Origin: Lentisphaerota bacterium
GTDB taxonomy: Bacteria; Verrucomicrobiota; Lentisphaeria; Victivallales; Victivallaceae
DNA: 64,000 nt
Assembly (NCBI GenBank): GCA_015061725.1
Contig: SUVX01000005.1
Location: 41,052 to 105,051 of the forward strand
Direction of reading: 5' to 3'
Of this stretch, positions 1 to 8,962 are shown piece by piece (the first letter of the stretch is position 1; each line of letters opens with the position of its first letter). The translations under genes and the position numbers were made by a program. The notes under the pieces are model-generated. The model did not search any database. It saw only the letters and a program-made list of their open reading frames with translations, and was not told the origin of the DNA.

Positions 1-1026
1 CAACAGAAATACGCCGTACCGGACAAGATGTGTCCGGTAAACAAGTGCCATCGGGTCGGCTCCGGCAATCAGTTCCGCAGGAGACCAGACCATAACGGCT
101 TTTTTGAGATAAAGTTTCATACCCTGCAAAGGATTTTGAATCCAGAACTTTGCACTTTTTTCAAGCCATACTCTGTCGGTTGATATGCCTCTTGCTTCAG
201 CTTCACCGGCGGCGGCTTTGTGAAGTTTGCGCCAGACGGGACCCGGGCGCAGATAACAGCCGCCTGTGGCATCGGGATTATTGCCCAGCCAGATATTGAA
301 TCCGCCGTTCTGCTGGATGCCCGTCAATTTGCCGTAGTGAATACTTTTGATCAGCACAACGGGCGCAATGACAAGCAGAAGTCCTGCCAGAAATACCAGT
401 GCTTCCCTGCGGGCTTTGCTGAAAAAACGGTAAAGTATGACGGCACCCGCAAAGGATAATGACAGCGGATGTGTGACGGCGGCAAGACCGGCGGCACAAC
501 CGGCTCCTGCCATACGGAGAAGGCGTTTCTTTAAATCAAACTCCGTATCCGCCAATTCCAGCAGCCAGAAAACGGCGGTCAGAAAAGGCAGGAGCAGAGA
601 TTCAGAGATGATTTCCGCCTGATGAAAAAATGCCACGGGGTAGAACATGGCGCAGGCAAGAAAAATCATTCTTGTCTTGAAGTTGACGCCCTTGCGTTCC
701 AACAGTTTGGTGAGTGCAATCCAGGCTCCGAAGTTCAAGAGAAGCTGCAGCAGGCGCACCGGAAACAGGGCGTAATTGCTCACATGATACAGGAGTGCCA
801 GAAAAAGAGGATAAAGCGGTGCGTGAATATCCGGAACTTTGGGGAAAAGTCTGCCTGAAAGAATTTCCCGCGCCCGCAGGTCGTATTCCATGACATCGGG
901 ACCGGCGGGAACGTCAAAGTTAAGCAGCTGTGCGTACTCCCTGAGGTATTCCGCCCGCAGCAGAATACCGCAGACAAGAAGACACGGCACCAGCCAGAGA
1001 TCAACGCGGCGGAAAATCAAATTCAT
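1..1026 (-). CDS. Integral membrane glycosyltransferase, GT39/ArnT-like (3' end cut off)
   Basis: The frame stays open to the left edge, so 342 N-terminal codons are visible and the C-terminus is missing. The protein opens with a hydrophobic segment and continues as alternating hydrophobic helices and short loops. An acidic first periplasmic loop and an APLYPLFLALLY-type helix resemble lipid-linked sugar transferases of the PMT/ArnT superfamily. The ATG at 1026 lies inside the end of the HPr gene (26-nt overlap), with a GGAG about 12 nt upstream. Its place at the end of the Kdo/heptose operon suggests transfer of a sugar onto lipid A, core or another envelope glycan; the substrate is inferred, not seen. 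A second protein of this type lies at 30814-32406. Confidence 0.7.
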   Translation of the reverse strand, partial: MNLIFRRVDLWLVPCLLVCGILLRAEYLREYAQLLNFDVPAGPDVMEYDLRAREILSGRLFPKVPDIHAPLYPLFLALLYHVSNYALFPVRLLQLLLNFGAWIALTKLLERKGVNFKTRMIFLACAMFYPVAFFHQAEIISESLLLPFLTAVFWLLELADTEFDLKKRLLRMAGAGCAAGLAAVTHPLSLSFAGAVILYRFFSKARREALVFLAGLLLVIAPVVLIKSIHYGKLTGIQQNGGFNIWLGNNPDATGGCYLRPGPVWRKLHKAAAGEAEARGISTDRVWLEKSAKFWIQNPLQGMKLYLKKAVMVWSPAELIAGADPMALVYRTHLVRYGVFLL

Positions 1027-1282
1027 ACTCAAAAAGATCTCCGATTTCACGGATGGCATTTTCTTCATCGGGTCCTGTAATCTGCAACGTGGCTTGGGCG
1101 CCGCAGACAAGTCCGAGGGAAATCAGAGCAAGAATACTTCCTGTAATGTCCTGAGTTTCGCCGTCATAGATGACAGTTACAGTATGATCCGGATACTTTT
1201 TATTGAGTGTATTAAGGATTTCTCCGGAGGGACGGCAGTGAATCCCTGCCCGGTTTCTGACGGTGATCTCTCTTGTTTTCAC
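1001..1282 (-). CDS. ptsH: HPr-family phosphocarrier protein
   Basis: A 93-residue protein with the HPr active-site signature RAGIHCRPSG, in which His15 is the expected phosphorylation site and Arg17 is conserved. A second motif, TGSILALISLG, aligns with the regulatory Ser46 region of Gram-positive HPr and places a serine at residue 49. In the PTS, HPr takes phosphate from EI and passes it to EIIA. No EI, EII or HPr kinase gene is in this window. The gene sits 19 nt after the LptC/LptA-like gene and overlaps the glycosyltransferase, so it is probably co-transcribed with LPS genes. That points to a regulatory rather than transport role (inference). It is slightly longer than the usual 85-90 residues, with an acidic C-terminal extension. 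Confidence 0.88.
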   Translation of the reverse strand: MKTREITVRNRAGIHCRPSGEILNTLNKKYPDHTVTVIYDGETQDITGSILALISLGLVCGAQATLQITGPDEENAIREIGDLFEYEFDFPPR

Positions 1283-1301
1283 GATGTTTCTCCCGGATTA
1301 T

Positions 1302-3674
1302 TTACAAATTTGTCGTTACGGTGTCGCCGCTGCTTTCAAAACGTTCTTCCGCCAGATGATAAATCAGCTTGTCGCTGGTCTGACGGCGGTTGTCCGCCTG
1401 AATCCATGCCCGGTCGGGGGCTTTGCCGGAAATGATGATTTTTCCGGATTTGACATCGTAATCAGCACGCTCTCCGCCGGCTTGAAGCGTTCTCTTATCC
1501 AGTTTGCGTTTGAGGATAACGTTGTTAAGACACTCCGCTTTTTTCAGCTCCAGATTTTCACCGATCAGGATCTGAGACGGGGCGTAATTTTCTGTTTTGA
1601 CCAGAGCAAACGGATCGTCATCAAGATCGTCAACTTTTTTATTTGCAACTGTTTTTGCCGCCTGACGGGGCGCGCTGTAAAGATTGATGGTTTCACATTC
1701 CAGATGTGAGATATCATCATGTATTTTGACATTGCCGGTGAAAGTACTGATATTTTTCTCAAGATCTGTTTCGGAACGCATTGCCGTTAAGTTTTTGATT
1801 CCCTGACTGCCGCTTTTGCCGAAGAATCCTGCGGTACTCTTTGCATCTGGATTACTGCTGCTGACAACTTTCAAACCGTTGTCACAGATGATACTGCTCA
1901 GACGGACGCCGCCGGACTGCAGCATACTCTGAACCGCTTTTTCTCCGGGACGCAATTCTCTGAAATGAAGCGTGAGAAGTCCTGTGTTCAGCGTGGCTCT
2001 GGGATCGGTCATGACCACATCTCCTGTTGCCACAGCCTTTTGCAGAGTTTTGGACGATGAAGCTGCTGCCTGCAGATTGTTTTTTCTGCCGGATTTTTTT
2101 CTGTCGGGTGTTTTGGCACTTTGAACTTTGCGGTTTGCCAGGAAAAGTTCCAACTGATTGCAGCTGAGTTTGGAGTTACCGTGGTCAGCCTTGACATTTT
2201 CATGAAATATGATCCTGTCTTCAGCAAGGAAGAAGTCAGCTTTATCCGAAGTGAGGTTTCCGGCAGTCTGCTGCTTTTCACGATGAACCAGACGGACATT
2301 GCTGCGGCAATGGATGGATTCAAGTCCTGCCTTAACCGTCTTGCCGGATTTCCGGCGGGAAATTTTCAATTCTGCCGTGTCGCAGGTCAAATCATCTGTT
2401 CCGTTGCCGGCAAGGACGTTGTTCCGCAGATTGACAACATCACGTCCGGGAATAAATTCACCGTGATCCGCACTGGCAGTAAACGGTGCTCCGGTTGAGT
2501 TTTTCTTCTCTTTGCCGCAGATGAATACGCCGTCAGGATAGGTTATTTTATCCAGACTTCCTGAGGCTGAATCGGCTTTGGCGGAAGTCATGTCGGCGCT
2601 GACCATACTGCCGGACTGCAATGCATCTTTACTGTCTTTTTTGAGATGAACGATGACTTTGCGTCCGAAAGAGCGCATCTGTTCGCTGTCAACAATGACA
2701 TATCCCGAGAGTTTTTCGGGTGATTCCTGTCCGACTGTCCGGGCATTATCTTTGAGTTGACGGAAGGATAAACTTTCAGGAGATACATCTCCGGAGAGGG
2801 TTATCAAACGTTCTTTCAGGTCATAAATCAGGTGATCTGCATAGATTTTTCCTGACTTTTTATCCTTGCCGGAGACGACAATACTGCCGTCTGCCAGCAG
2901 TTGGGAAATGCCGGAGGCTCCGGAGGTTTCCAAATCAAAACTCTTTCCCTTTGCAGCTGTTTTTTTACTGCCTTTTCCGCGGGAAAGAACCACCGTCAGA
3001 CGGTCGCAGGTGATGACTGCCTGCGCTTCATGGATTGTGACACTGCCGATAAGCATGATCCGCTTTTCTTCAAGTTCAATCAGAAGCGAATCTCCGGAGG
3101 CGGTAATGTACTGATATTTTTTCTCTTTTATTGATGACAGTTTTCGCGGATCGCTTCCCGCTGTTCTGATCAAAACCTCAATGTCTGAATTGATGCGGAT
3201 CTCGCGGCGTTTGAAGTTCGCTTCAAAGCCGATACCGTTGAGGTCAAGCAACGGAGAACGCAGGAATACCGCCGATGAACCGGAGGCTTTGTGATTTTCC
3301 TGATCAATATCCGCCTGACTTGTCCGCACGATGGCTTCACTGTATTTCAACCGGGGCAGCCAGAAGTCAAATACCTCTTTGAAAGAAGCTTTAAGAGGAT
3401 ACAATTTGATTCTCCAGGCATCTTTGATATCGTCCACACTGGCAGTCGGTTTGAGGAAATCAAGGACTGTGCCTGTGCCGGAAATCACCCGTCCGCGACG
3501 TTCCGCTTTGTTGACGAAAATCATCATCTGCGGTTTGCCGCTGCGGTTGTAAATCGGAATCTTGGCGTTTGACATGGTAAGTCCGCGCAAGTCGCTCAAG
3601 TCGCTGTTTCCGTACAATGCGGATAAACTTAAAAGCCCCGACAGGAGCAGAAATACAGTGTAAAGTTTTTTCAT
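1302..3674 (-). CDS. LptC/LptA-like periplasmic protein with many OstA-type repeats
   Basis: A 790-residue protein with an N-terminal signal peptide (residues 1 to about 22). The first 180 residues resemble LptC-type proteins. The rest is a series of OstA/LptA beta-jellyroll units of the form 'sequence written out, unneeded strand, gets a D/C-x-L-x-L pair', visible near residues 190-230, 265-300, 400-450, 470-520, 560-600 and 650-790 (for example SCDQ/CNQLELFLANRK and CETINLYSAP). LptA proteins usually have one such domain and about 180 residues, so this is a much extended form. It overlaps kdsC by 4 nt and precedes the HPr gene by 19 nt. Role inferred: part or all of the periplasmic bridge that carries LPS to the outer membrane. 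Confidence 0.72.
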   Translation of the reverse strand: MKKLYTVFLLLSGLLSLSALYGNSDLSDLRGLTMSNAKIPIYNRSGKPQMMIFVNKAERRGRVISGTGTVLDFLKPTASVDDIKDAWRIKLYPLKASFKEVFDFWLPRLKYSEAIVRTSQADIDQENHKASGSSAVFLRSPLLDLNGIGFEANFKRREIRINSDIEVLIRTAGSDPRKLSSIKEKKYQYITASGDSLLIELEEKRIMLIGSVTIHEAQAVITCDRLTVVLSRGKGSKKTAAKGKSFDLETSGASGISQLLADGSIVVSGKDKKSGKIYADHLIYDLKERLITLSGDVSPESLSFRQLKDNARTVGQESPEKLSGYVIVDSEQMRSFGRKVIVHLKKDSKDALQSGSMVSADMTSAKADSASGSLDKITYPDGVFICGKEKKNSTGAPFTASADHGEFIPGRDVVNLRNNVLAGNGTDDLTCDTAELKISRRKSGKTVKAGLESIHCRSNVRLVHREKQQTAGNLTSDKADFFLAEDRIIFHENVKADHGNSKLSCNQLELFLANRKVQSAKTPDRKKSGRKNNLQAAASSSKTLQKAVATGDVVMTDPRATLNTGLLTLHFRELRPGEKAVQSMLQSGGVRLSSIICDNGLKVVSSSNPDAKSTAGFFGKSGSQGIKNLTAMRSETDLEKNISTFTGNVKIHDDISHLECETINLYSAPRQAAKTVANKKVDDLDDDPFALVKTENYAPSQILIGENLELKKAECLNNVILKRKLDKRTLQAGGERADYDVKSGKIIISGKAPDRAWIQADNRRQTSDKLIYHLAEERFESSGDTVTTNL

Positions 3675-4189
3675 TTACGGTACCGTTCCAAAACTTCATC
3701 CATGATGCCGCTTTCGCGGAACAGACGGTCAAGGATTTCCACAAAAACACCCCGTCCGCCGGGGGTCTGAAGACGCCAGTCGGCAAATTCATCCAGCGCA
3801 GGAACCGCATCAGCAACCGCAATGGCGATACCGACTCTGCTCATCACAGGCGCATCAATGATATCGTCTCCCACATAGAGGCACTCTTCGGGTTTGAGAT
3901 TGTATTCCGCAAGGATCTCTTCAAAAGCGGTCAATTTGTTATGGATATCTTCTTTGCAGAAATCCAGTCCCAGTTCTCCGGCTCTTTTACGGTTGGCGGC
4001 GGAGGACCGTCCGGAAATCAAGCCGACGATATAGCCGTGACGTTTTGCCATTTTCAGCCAATGTCCATCGCGGTAATTGAAGAACTTGACAAAGTCTTCA
4101 AGTCCGTAACCGACTGTTCCGTCAGTCAGAACGCCGTCAATATCAGAGATGACGGCGCGGATTTTTTTGAATTGTTCAGCAGAGATCAT
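3671..4189 (-). CDS. kdsC: 3-deoxy-D-manno-octulosonate 8-phosphate phosphatase
   Basis: A 172-residue HAD-superfamily phosphatase of the small, capless KdsC type. The catalytic motif DIDGVLTDG lies at residues 16-24 (nucleophile Asp16, acid/base Asp18), and a late motif YVGDDIIDAPVM binds Mg. It hydrolyses Kdo-8-phosphate to Kdo, between the KdsA and KdsB steps. The start overlaps the end of kdsA by 14 nt and the stop overlaps the start of the LptC/LptA-like gene. The length is standard for the family, and the neighbours kdsA and kdsB make the assignment firm. Confidence 0.95.
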   Translation of the reverse strand: MISAEQFKKIRAVISDIDGVLTDGTVGYGLEDFVKFFNYRDGHWLKMAKRHGYIVGLISGRSSAANRKRAGELGLDFCKEDIHNKLTAFEEILAEYNLKPEECLYVGDDIIDAPVMSRVGIAIAVADAVPALDEFADWRLQTPGGRGVFVEILDRLFRESGIMDEVLERYRK

Positions 4190-4988
4190 GAATTGCCTTC
4201 ACTTTCGTCAAGATTTCTTCTGCTGCGGCAAAGTCCAGAGAGTTGGGACCGTCGGACAAAGCCTGAGAGGGATTGGGATGCACTTCGCAGAACATCGCAT
4301 CAATACCTGCTGCCGCCGCCGCGCGCGCCAGCGGGAAGATAAATTCACGCTGTCCGCCGGAAGCATTGCCGAGTCCGCCGGGCAGCTGGACCGAATGGGT
4401 CGCATCAAAAATCACCGGCACATCAAAAGAACGCATGGTAGGCAGACTGCGGAAGTCCACCACCAGATTGTGATAGCCGAAGGAACTGCCGCGCTCTGTC
4501 AGCATGACCTGATTGTTGCCGGCAAGACGCACCTTTTCCACCGCACCGCGCATATCTTCAGGAGCCATGAACTGTCCTTTTTTGATGTTGACAGGCAGTC
4601 CGGTTTTTCCGGCGGCAAGGAGAAGATCCGTCTGACGGCAGAGAAATGCCGGTATCTGAAGCACGTCCACAACGGCTGCAACTTCAGGAACTTCTGCGCT
4701 TTCATGCACGTCGGTCAGTACGGGAACATTGAATTTTTCTTTGACGGCGGCAAGATATTTCAAACCAACTTCACGTCCCGGTCCGCGGCGGGAACTGCCG
4801 CTGGAACGGTTCGCTTTGTCGTAAGAGGCTTTGAAAATATACTGGATATCCAGTTTTTTGCAGAGTCCGGTCAGGAATTCTGCGGTTTCCATACAGACTT
4901 CAAGGCTCTCTGCCATGCAGGGACCGCCAATCAATGCGAGTTTGCCGTTGCCGATAACGATATTGTTTGCAATTGTGACTGCGTTCAT
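4176..4988 (-). CDS. kdsA: 2-dehydro-3-deoxyphosphooctonate aldolase (Kdo-8-P synthase)
   Basis: A 270-residue TIM-barrel enzyme that condenses phosphoenolpyruvate with arabinose 5-phosphate to give Kdo 8-phosphate, the first committed step of Kdo synthesis. Recognisable motifs include GGPCMAES near residue 19, FKASYDKANRSS near residue 53 and VPVLTDVHE near residue 92, all typical of KdsA. The start overlaps kdsB by 4 nt (ATGA) and the end overlaps kdsC by 14 nt, so translation is probably coupled. The cysteine in GGPC is common to the family; metal-dependent and metal-independent forms cannot be told apart by eye here. Confidence 0.96.
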   Translation of the reverse strand: MNAVTIANNIVIGNGKLALIGGPCMAESLEVCMETAEFLTGLCKKLDIQYIFKASYDKANRSSGSSRRGPGREVGLKYLAAVKEKFNVPVLTDVHESAEVPEVAAVVDVLQIPAFLCRQTDLLLAAGKTGLPVNIKKGQFMAPEDMRGAVEKVRLAGNNQVMLTERGSSFGYHNLVVDFRSLPTMRSFDVPVIFDATHSVQLPGGLGNASGGQREFIFPLARAAAAAGIDAMFCEVHPNPSQALSDGPNSLDFAAAEEILTKVKAIHDLC

Positions 4989-5716
4989 TTCATACTCTCC
5001 TTTATTTTTTCTTCAGCTTTTTCAAGGTCTTCGGGCGTATCCACGCCGATACTTGAAAGATTTGAGGTCAGTACATAGATTTTCATGCCGTTTTCCAGCG
5101 CCCGGAGCTGTTCGAGTTTTTCGCAGTTTTCCAGACTGCCGGGGGGCAGGGAAACGAATTTTTCCAATGCCGTTCTGCGGTAGGCGTAAATGCCCCAGTG
5201 CAGCCACATGGGCGCTTCAACACCGCCTGAACGCAGGAACGGAATCGGCGCGCGGCTGAAGTAAAGTGCCATGTTGTCATTGCCGAAAACCACTTTGACG
5301 TTGTTTTCAGTCATGTTTTCTCGGACTGCCGGAACAGCAACAGTCGCCATATCCAGTTCGGGATATTTTTTCATCAGTTCAATCAGTTCGTCAATGACGG
5401 AACTCGGAATCAGCGGTTCGTCTCCCTGAACGTTGATGATGATTTGGGCATCCGTTGAGGAAATTGCTTCGTAAATGCGGTCGGTTCCCGAGGGGTGATC
5501 GCTGCGGGTCATCGCCGCTTTGAAACCGGCCGCTTCAACGGTATCAAAAATTCTCTGATCGTCCGTTGCGACAATGACTGTATCCGCTGAACTTGCCGCC
5601 GCTTTTTCGCAGACATGGCAGATCATGGGTTTCCCGGCAAGGAGTGCCAGGGGTTTTCCCGGAAAACGGCTGCTGGCATAGCGCGCCGGAATAACAACTG
5701 CAACTTGTGATGACAT
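4985..5716 (-). CDS. kdsB: 3-deoxy-manno-octulosonate cytidylyltransferase (CMP-Kdo synthetase)
   Basis: A 243-residue nucleotidyltransferase that activates Kdo with CTP to give CMP-Kdo for transfer to lipid A. The N-terminus carries the CTP-binding motif IPARYASSRFPGKPL (residues 9-23). The INVQGDEPLIP motif of the active site follows near residue 94, and a WGIYAYRR motif near residue 173. The length matches the family. It overlaps rfaE1 and kdsA by 1-4 nt on either side, in the order of use of the pathway. Confidence 0.96.
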   Translation of the reverse strand: MSSQVAVVIPARYASSRFPGKPLALLAGKPMICHVCEKAAASSADTVIVATDDQRIFDTVEAAGFKAAMTRSDHPSGTDRIYEAISSTDAQIIINVQGDEPLIPSSVIDELIELMKKYPELDMATVAVPAVRENMTENNVKVVFGNDNMALYFSRAPIPFLRSGGVEAPMWLHWGIYAYRRTALEKFVSLPPGSLENCEKLEQLRALENGMKIYVLTSNLSSIGVDTPEDLEKAEEKIKESMK

Positions 5717-6729
5717 CAGATATCCTCCTGTTCACAAACCTTTTTCAATTCATTATAATAAATCGGTGCAGTACCGACTTTGGCAACAACAACACTTGCG
5801 GCGCGGTTGGCGATTTCCGCTGCGGTCACGGGATCAGCTCCGCTTGCGATGGCAAGCGTGTAAGAGGCGGTCACCGTGTCGCCGGCTCCTGAAACGTCAA
5901 AGACTTCACGGGCGCGGGTGGGGATGACTTCCGTCGCTTTGTCTCTGCTGAAAAGCGCCATGCCCTGTGAGGCAAGAGAAATCAGCAGGTGTTCCGGTTC
6001 CCACATATCCAGCAACCGCGATGCCACGCTGTGCAGAACCGGGTCCGTCACCGGATCAACGCCCGGATTTTTATCCTGAATTTTTGCCATGGCAAAGGCT
6101 TCAAGACGGTTGGGTTTTATGAAAGTCAATCCTTTAACCGGCTCCAGACCGCCCGGTTTGGGATCAAGGGCGGTGGCAATTTTGTGTTTTTTTGCTTCAA
6201 GGACGATTTCTTCAAGCATCCATGAGGCGAGAAGTCCTTTGGCGTAATCCTCAAAAATGACTGCATCGATTTTGCCGCTGCGGATCCGGTCGATGATATT
6301 ATTGACCAGTTTTCTGCGGATATCATCCGGAACCGGGGAGATGTTTTCTTCGTCAATACGCAGCAGCTGCTGACCGGATGCCATGATCCTGCGTTTTTCT
6401 GTCGTCGGACGGTCCGGAACGGCAAAAACGCCGTCAGGCAGAATACCCGCATTTTCAAGTTCTGCAATCACCTGTTGACCGGCTTCGTCGCTGCCGATGA
6501 CACCGAAACCTTCGGCATGTGCGCCCAATGTGGCGATATTCCGCATGACGTTGGCGGCACCGCCCAGACAAGAGGTGCGTTTTTTGACACTGACCACCGG
6601 AACGGGGGCTTCGGGAGAAATCCGGTTGACCTGTCCCCAGATATACACATCAAGCATCATGTCGCCCAGAACGGCAACACGCGCTCTGTTGAAATTTTCA
6701 AGTATGTTCAATTCATTTTGTTTTGTCAT
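5716..6729 (-). CDS. rfaE1: D-glycero-beta-D-manno-heptose-7-phosphate kinase
   Basis: A 337-residue PfkB/ribokinase-family kinase, matching the N-terminal half of E. coli HldE (RfaE). Visible are the ribokinase-like substrate motif LGGAANVMRNIATLGA near residue 56 and the catalytic DVSGAGDTVTASY near residue 279, with the anion-hole GAGD and the base Asp. It phosphorylates heptose 7-phosphate at C1. The adenylyltransferase half is a separate gene, rfaE2, about 0.5 kb upstream with one small gene between them. The split form is common outside the enterobacteria. Confidence 0.94.
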   Translation of the reverse strand: MTKQNELNILENFNRARVAVLGDMMLDVYIWGQVNRISPEAPVPVVSVKKRTSCLGGAANVMRNIATLGAHAEGFGVIGSDEAGQQVIAELENAGILPDGVFAVPDRPTTEKRRIMASGQQLLRIDEENISPVPDDIRRKLVNNIIDRIRSGKIDAVIFEDYAKGLLASWMLEEIVLEAKKHKIATALDPKPGGLEPVKGLTFIKPNRLEAFAMAKIQDKNPGVDPVTDPVLHSVASRLLDMWEPEHLLISLASQGMALFSRDKATEVIPTRAREVFDVSGAGDTVTASYTLAIASGADPVTAAEIANRAASVVVAKVGTAPIYYNELKKVCEQEDI

Positions 6730-7190
6730 TTGCTTTTTTCCTTGTTCAGCAGAGAATTGACATACAGTCCGGTATCCAGACGCCGTTCTACGGAGTAGGA
6801 ACGACGGCTGTGAATCCGGTTTGCGATTTGAGTCAGAGAGGTGATAACTCCCTGAATGTGTTTCAATTCTTCCGTATTTAAATTTGCTGTATGCTGTCTG
6901 AGATAATCCGCCATACTGTCCAGGGACCAGCGGACCAGACGCATTTCTGTCTGCTTGATTTCATCTTTGATTTTGGATTCATTGGAGAGTCGCCGCGCAC
7001 GGTCAAAGGAATCGCGCAGATTGATTTGCAGGACTTCGCGCGCCATGGCATTTTCTCCGGTCAGGTACCAGGGAATACTGATTGCCAGGGCAATTTCTGA
7101 AATGACGATCAGTCCGAAGAGAATTACCGCCGCAACGGTCAGCGTATTCCGTTTGAAGTTCGCTGAACGGATTTGTTTGTTCTTTGCCAA
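6726..7190 (-). CDS. Unknown small membrane-anchored protein
   Basis: A 154-residue protein that I do not recognise. A basic N-terminus (about residues 1-16) is followed by one strongly hydrophobic segment at about residues 17-42. The remaining 110 residues are charged and helical in character, with many Arg, Glu and Asn residues. This suggests a periplasmic helical domain held by a single inner-membrane anchor. It overlaps the start of rfaE1 by 4 nt and is 72 nt downstream of rfaE2, so it sits within the heptose genes. Function is unknown; a role in envelope assembly is only guilt by association. Confidence 0.65.
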   Translation of the reverse strand: MAKNKQIRSANFKRNTLTVAAVILFGLIVISEIALAISIPWYLTGENAMAREVLQINLRDSFDRARRLSNESKIKDEIKQTEMRLVRWSLDSMADYLRQHTANLNTEELKHIQGVITSLTQIANRIHSRRSYSVERRLDTGLYVNSLLNKEKSK

Positions 7191-7262
7191 AATAATGTTC
7201 CTCGTCTGTTTTCTTTGCCGGGATTTCCCGTTATTGAAATATACACGTCTGAAAGTGTTTTT

Positions 7263-7757
7263 TCAACGTGTCTGCAAAATCTTCTCCACGATTCCGGTCG
7301 TTGAAAGTCCGGGGACAAACGGCATGAAAACAATTTCTGTTCCGGCAGCAAGCAGCACATTGCGTTCTTCCGGTGCCAGGGTTTCAAGCGTGTAATCTCC
7401 GGCTTTGATGTAAACGTCCGGCGCCAGGGCCGCCAATTCTCTGTCGCACCGGCTGCTGTTGAAGATAACAACTTTATCCACCGCCCGCAATGATGCCAGC
7501 AGATAGGCGCGGTCCGTTTCGCAGACCAGAGGACGGGTCGGTCCTTTCAGGGAACGGACGGATTCATCAGAGTTGATAAGTACAAGAAGAGCATCCGCAC
7601 AATTTCTCGCCTGGGCAAGATAAGTTGCGTGTCCCCGGTGCATCAAGTCAAAACAACCGTTGGTAACGGCAAGTTTTTTGCCGCTTTGCCGCAGAGATTT
7701 TCGCCATTCGACGGCCTGTTCAAGTGTCAGAAGGGATTTTTCAGGATCACAGATCAT
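7263..7757 (-). CDS. rfaE2: D-glycero-beta-D-manno-heptose 1-phosphate adenylyltransferase
   Basis: A 164-residue nucleotidyltransferase equivalent to the C-terminal half of HldE. The cytidylyltransferase-fold signature NGCFDLMHRGHATYL is at about residues 34-48 (HxGH-type nucleotide-binding site). It is followed by the SVRSLKGPTRPL motif typical of RfaE domain II near residue 72. It adenylates heptose 1-phosphate to ADP-heptose. The start overlaps the dCMP deaminase gene by 4 nt. Confidence 0.94.
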   Translation of the reverse strand: MICDPEKSLLTLEQAVEWRKSLRQSGKKLAVTNGCFDLMHRGHATYLAQARNCADALLVLINSDESVRSLKGPTRPLVCETDRAYLLASLRAVDKVVIFNSSRCDRELAALAPDVYIKAGDYTLETLAPEERNVLLAAGTEIVFMPFVPGLSTTGIVEKILQTR

Positions 7758-8224
7758 TCTTCTTCCTCCTCCTTCAGCGGACGGACGATGACACCTGCTT
7801 CTTTGAGCAGCGCCGTCGAAACATCATCAATGGAATAACGCTGATGATAAACCACTTCGACGATTCCGGCGTTGATGATCATTTTTGCACAGCTCAAACA
7901 GGGACTGTAAGTTGTGTAAAGCGTTGAACCTTTGACGGAAATACCGTGATATGCCGCCTGAACGATGGAGTTTTCTTCAGCATGACTGCAAAGACAGTCT
8001 CCCAGTCCGTGTCCGGAAGGCGTGTTTGAGTTGCAGCGGGGACAACCGCCGTCTGAACAGTTGCGGACACCGCGCGGTGTTCCGTTGTATCCGGTTGAAA
8101 TGATCCGGCGGTCACGCACCAGAACTGCCGCCACATGTCTGCGGCAGCAGTTGCTGCGTGAGGCGGCAACCAGAGCGATATCCATAAAATACTTGTCCCA
8201 GCCGGGACGTGTTTTCTCACTCAT
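7754..8224 (-). CDS. Deoxycytidylate (dCMP) deaminase
   Basis: A 156-residue zinc deaminase of the ComEB/dCMP deaminase family. The zinc site is formed by HAEENS (the His and the catalytic Glu) near residue 82 and PCLSCAKM near residue 108. A second group of Cys and His residues between residues 55 and 80 is typical of the extra zinc site of this family. It converts dCMP to dUMP for dTMP synthesis. It is joined by a 4-nt overlap to rfaE2; the two have no evident metabolic link. Confidence 0.92.
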   Translation of the reverse strand: MSEKTRPGWDKYFMDIALVAASRSNCCRRHVAAVLVRDRRIISTGYNGTPRGVRNCSDGGCPRCNSNTPSGHGLGDCLCSHAEENSIVQAAYHGISVKGSTLYTTYSPCLSCAKMIINAGIVEVVYHQRYSIDDVSTALLKEAGVIVRPLKEEEEE

Positions 8225-8251
8225 AATTTTTCCTCATTCCGGTTTATTGTT

Positions 8252-8962
8252 TCAAAACATCAGAACCGGCGCCAATTTTGCCGGATAATAGACGATGACA
8301 AGAGTTCCGTCCGGATTCATTTTGATTTCTTTTATCAGCGAACAGAACGTTTCATATCCTTTGCTTTTGTAAAATTCTGTCAGAAGGTTTTTCAGAACCA
8401 TTTTGGCAAATTTCCCGGGAAGCGGCAGTCTGCCGATTTTGGAATCTTTGAGTGAAACCGTGATCTCTTGACCGGCAAAAGACGGTGTTCCGGTAAAGCT
8501 GAAACGCAAAACACCGCCGAAAAGCCAACTGTATCCGGTATCCAGAGGATAAACCATTCTGACATGTCCTTTGGTGAACTCCGGTTCCAGATACCGCACA
8601 TCCATGCCGTCGTATTTGCCTGCCATCTTTGCCATGGAAAGACCGAAATCTATCAGACGGAACAATGACTGCAGTTCCTCCGGTTTGAGTGTCAACTTTC
8701 CCGTCGGTCGGGGACGGCTGCGGAAAACATCTCTTGCCAAACGCTGAATGATTTTCTGTTGAAGTTTTATATCCTGCATCTTCAACTGTGAGGGCGGCAG
8801 CTGCCTGGGATGAGAAAACACCGCTGCCGCTGCAAAGTATACTGTTCCCGCAAACAGGAAGACAAGAAGAATTATCAGGCACAGCAAAATTTTAAGCAGC
8901 CTGTGTTTTTTCGGCACCTGCTGCGTTGTTTCTGATATTTCGCTGTTTTCTTGTGTTTTCAA
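8252..8962 (-). CDS. Unknown single-pass membrane protein
   Basis: A 236-residue protein with a hydrophilic N-terminus (residues 1-22) and one transmembrane helix at about residues 24-50. A soluble domain of about 185 residues follows and is presumably outside the cytoplasm. The soluble part has beta-strand-like stretches, such as VRMVYPLDTG and ITVSLKDSKIGRLPLPG, that recall lipid- or surface-binding barrels. I cannot assign a family. The start overlaps tsaB by 4 nt and the dCMP deaminase gene follows after 27 nt, so it belongs to the same transcript. Confidence 0.65.
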   Translation of the reverse strand: MKTQENSEISETTQQVPKKHRLLKILLCLIILLVFLFAGTVYFAAAAVFSHPRQLPPSQLKMQDIKLQQKIIQRLARDVFRSRPRPTGKLTLKPEELQSLFRLIDFGLSMAKMAGKYDGMDVRYLEPEFTKGHVRMVYPLDTGYSWLFGGVLRFSFTGTPSFAGQEITVSLKDSKIGRLPLPGKFAKMVLKNLLTEFYKSKGYETFCSLIKEIKMNPDGTLVIVYYPAKLAPVLMF

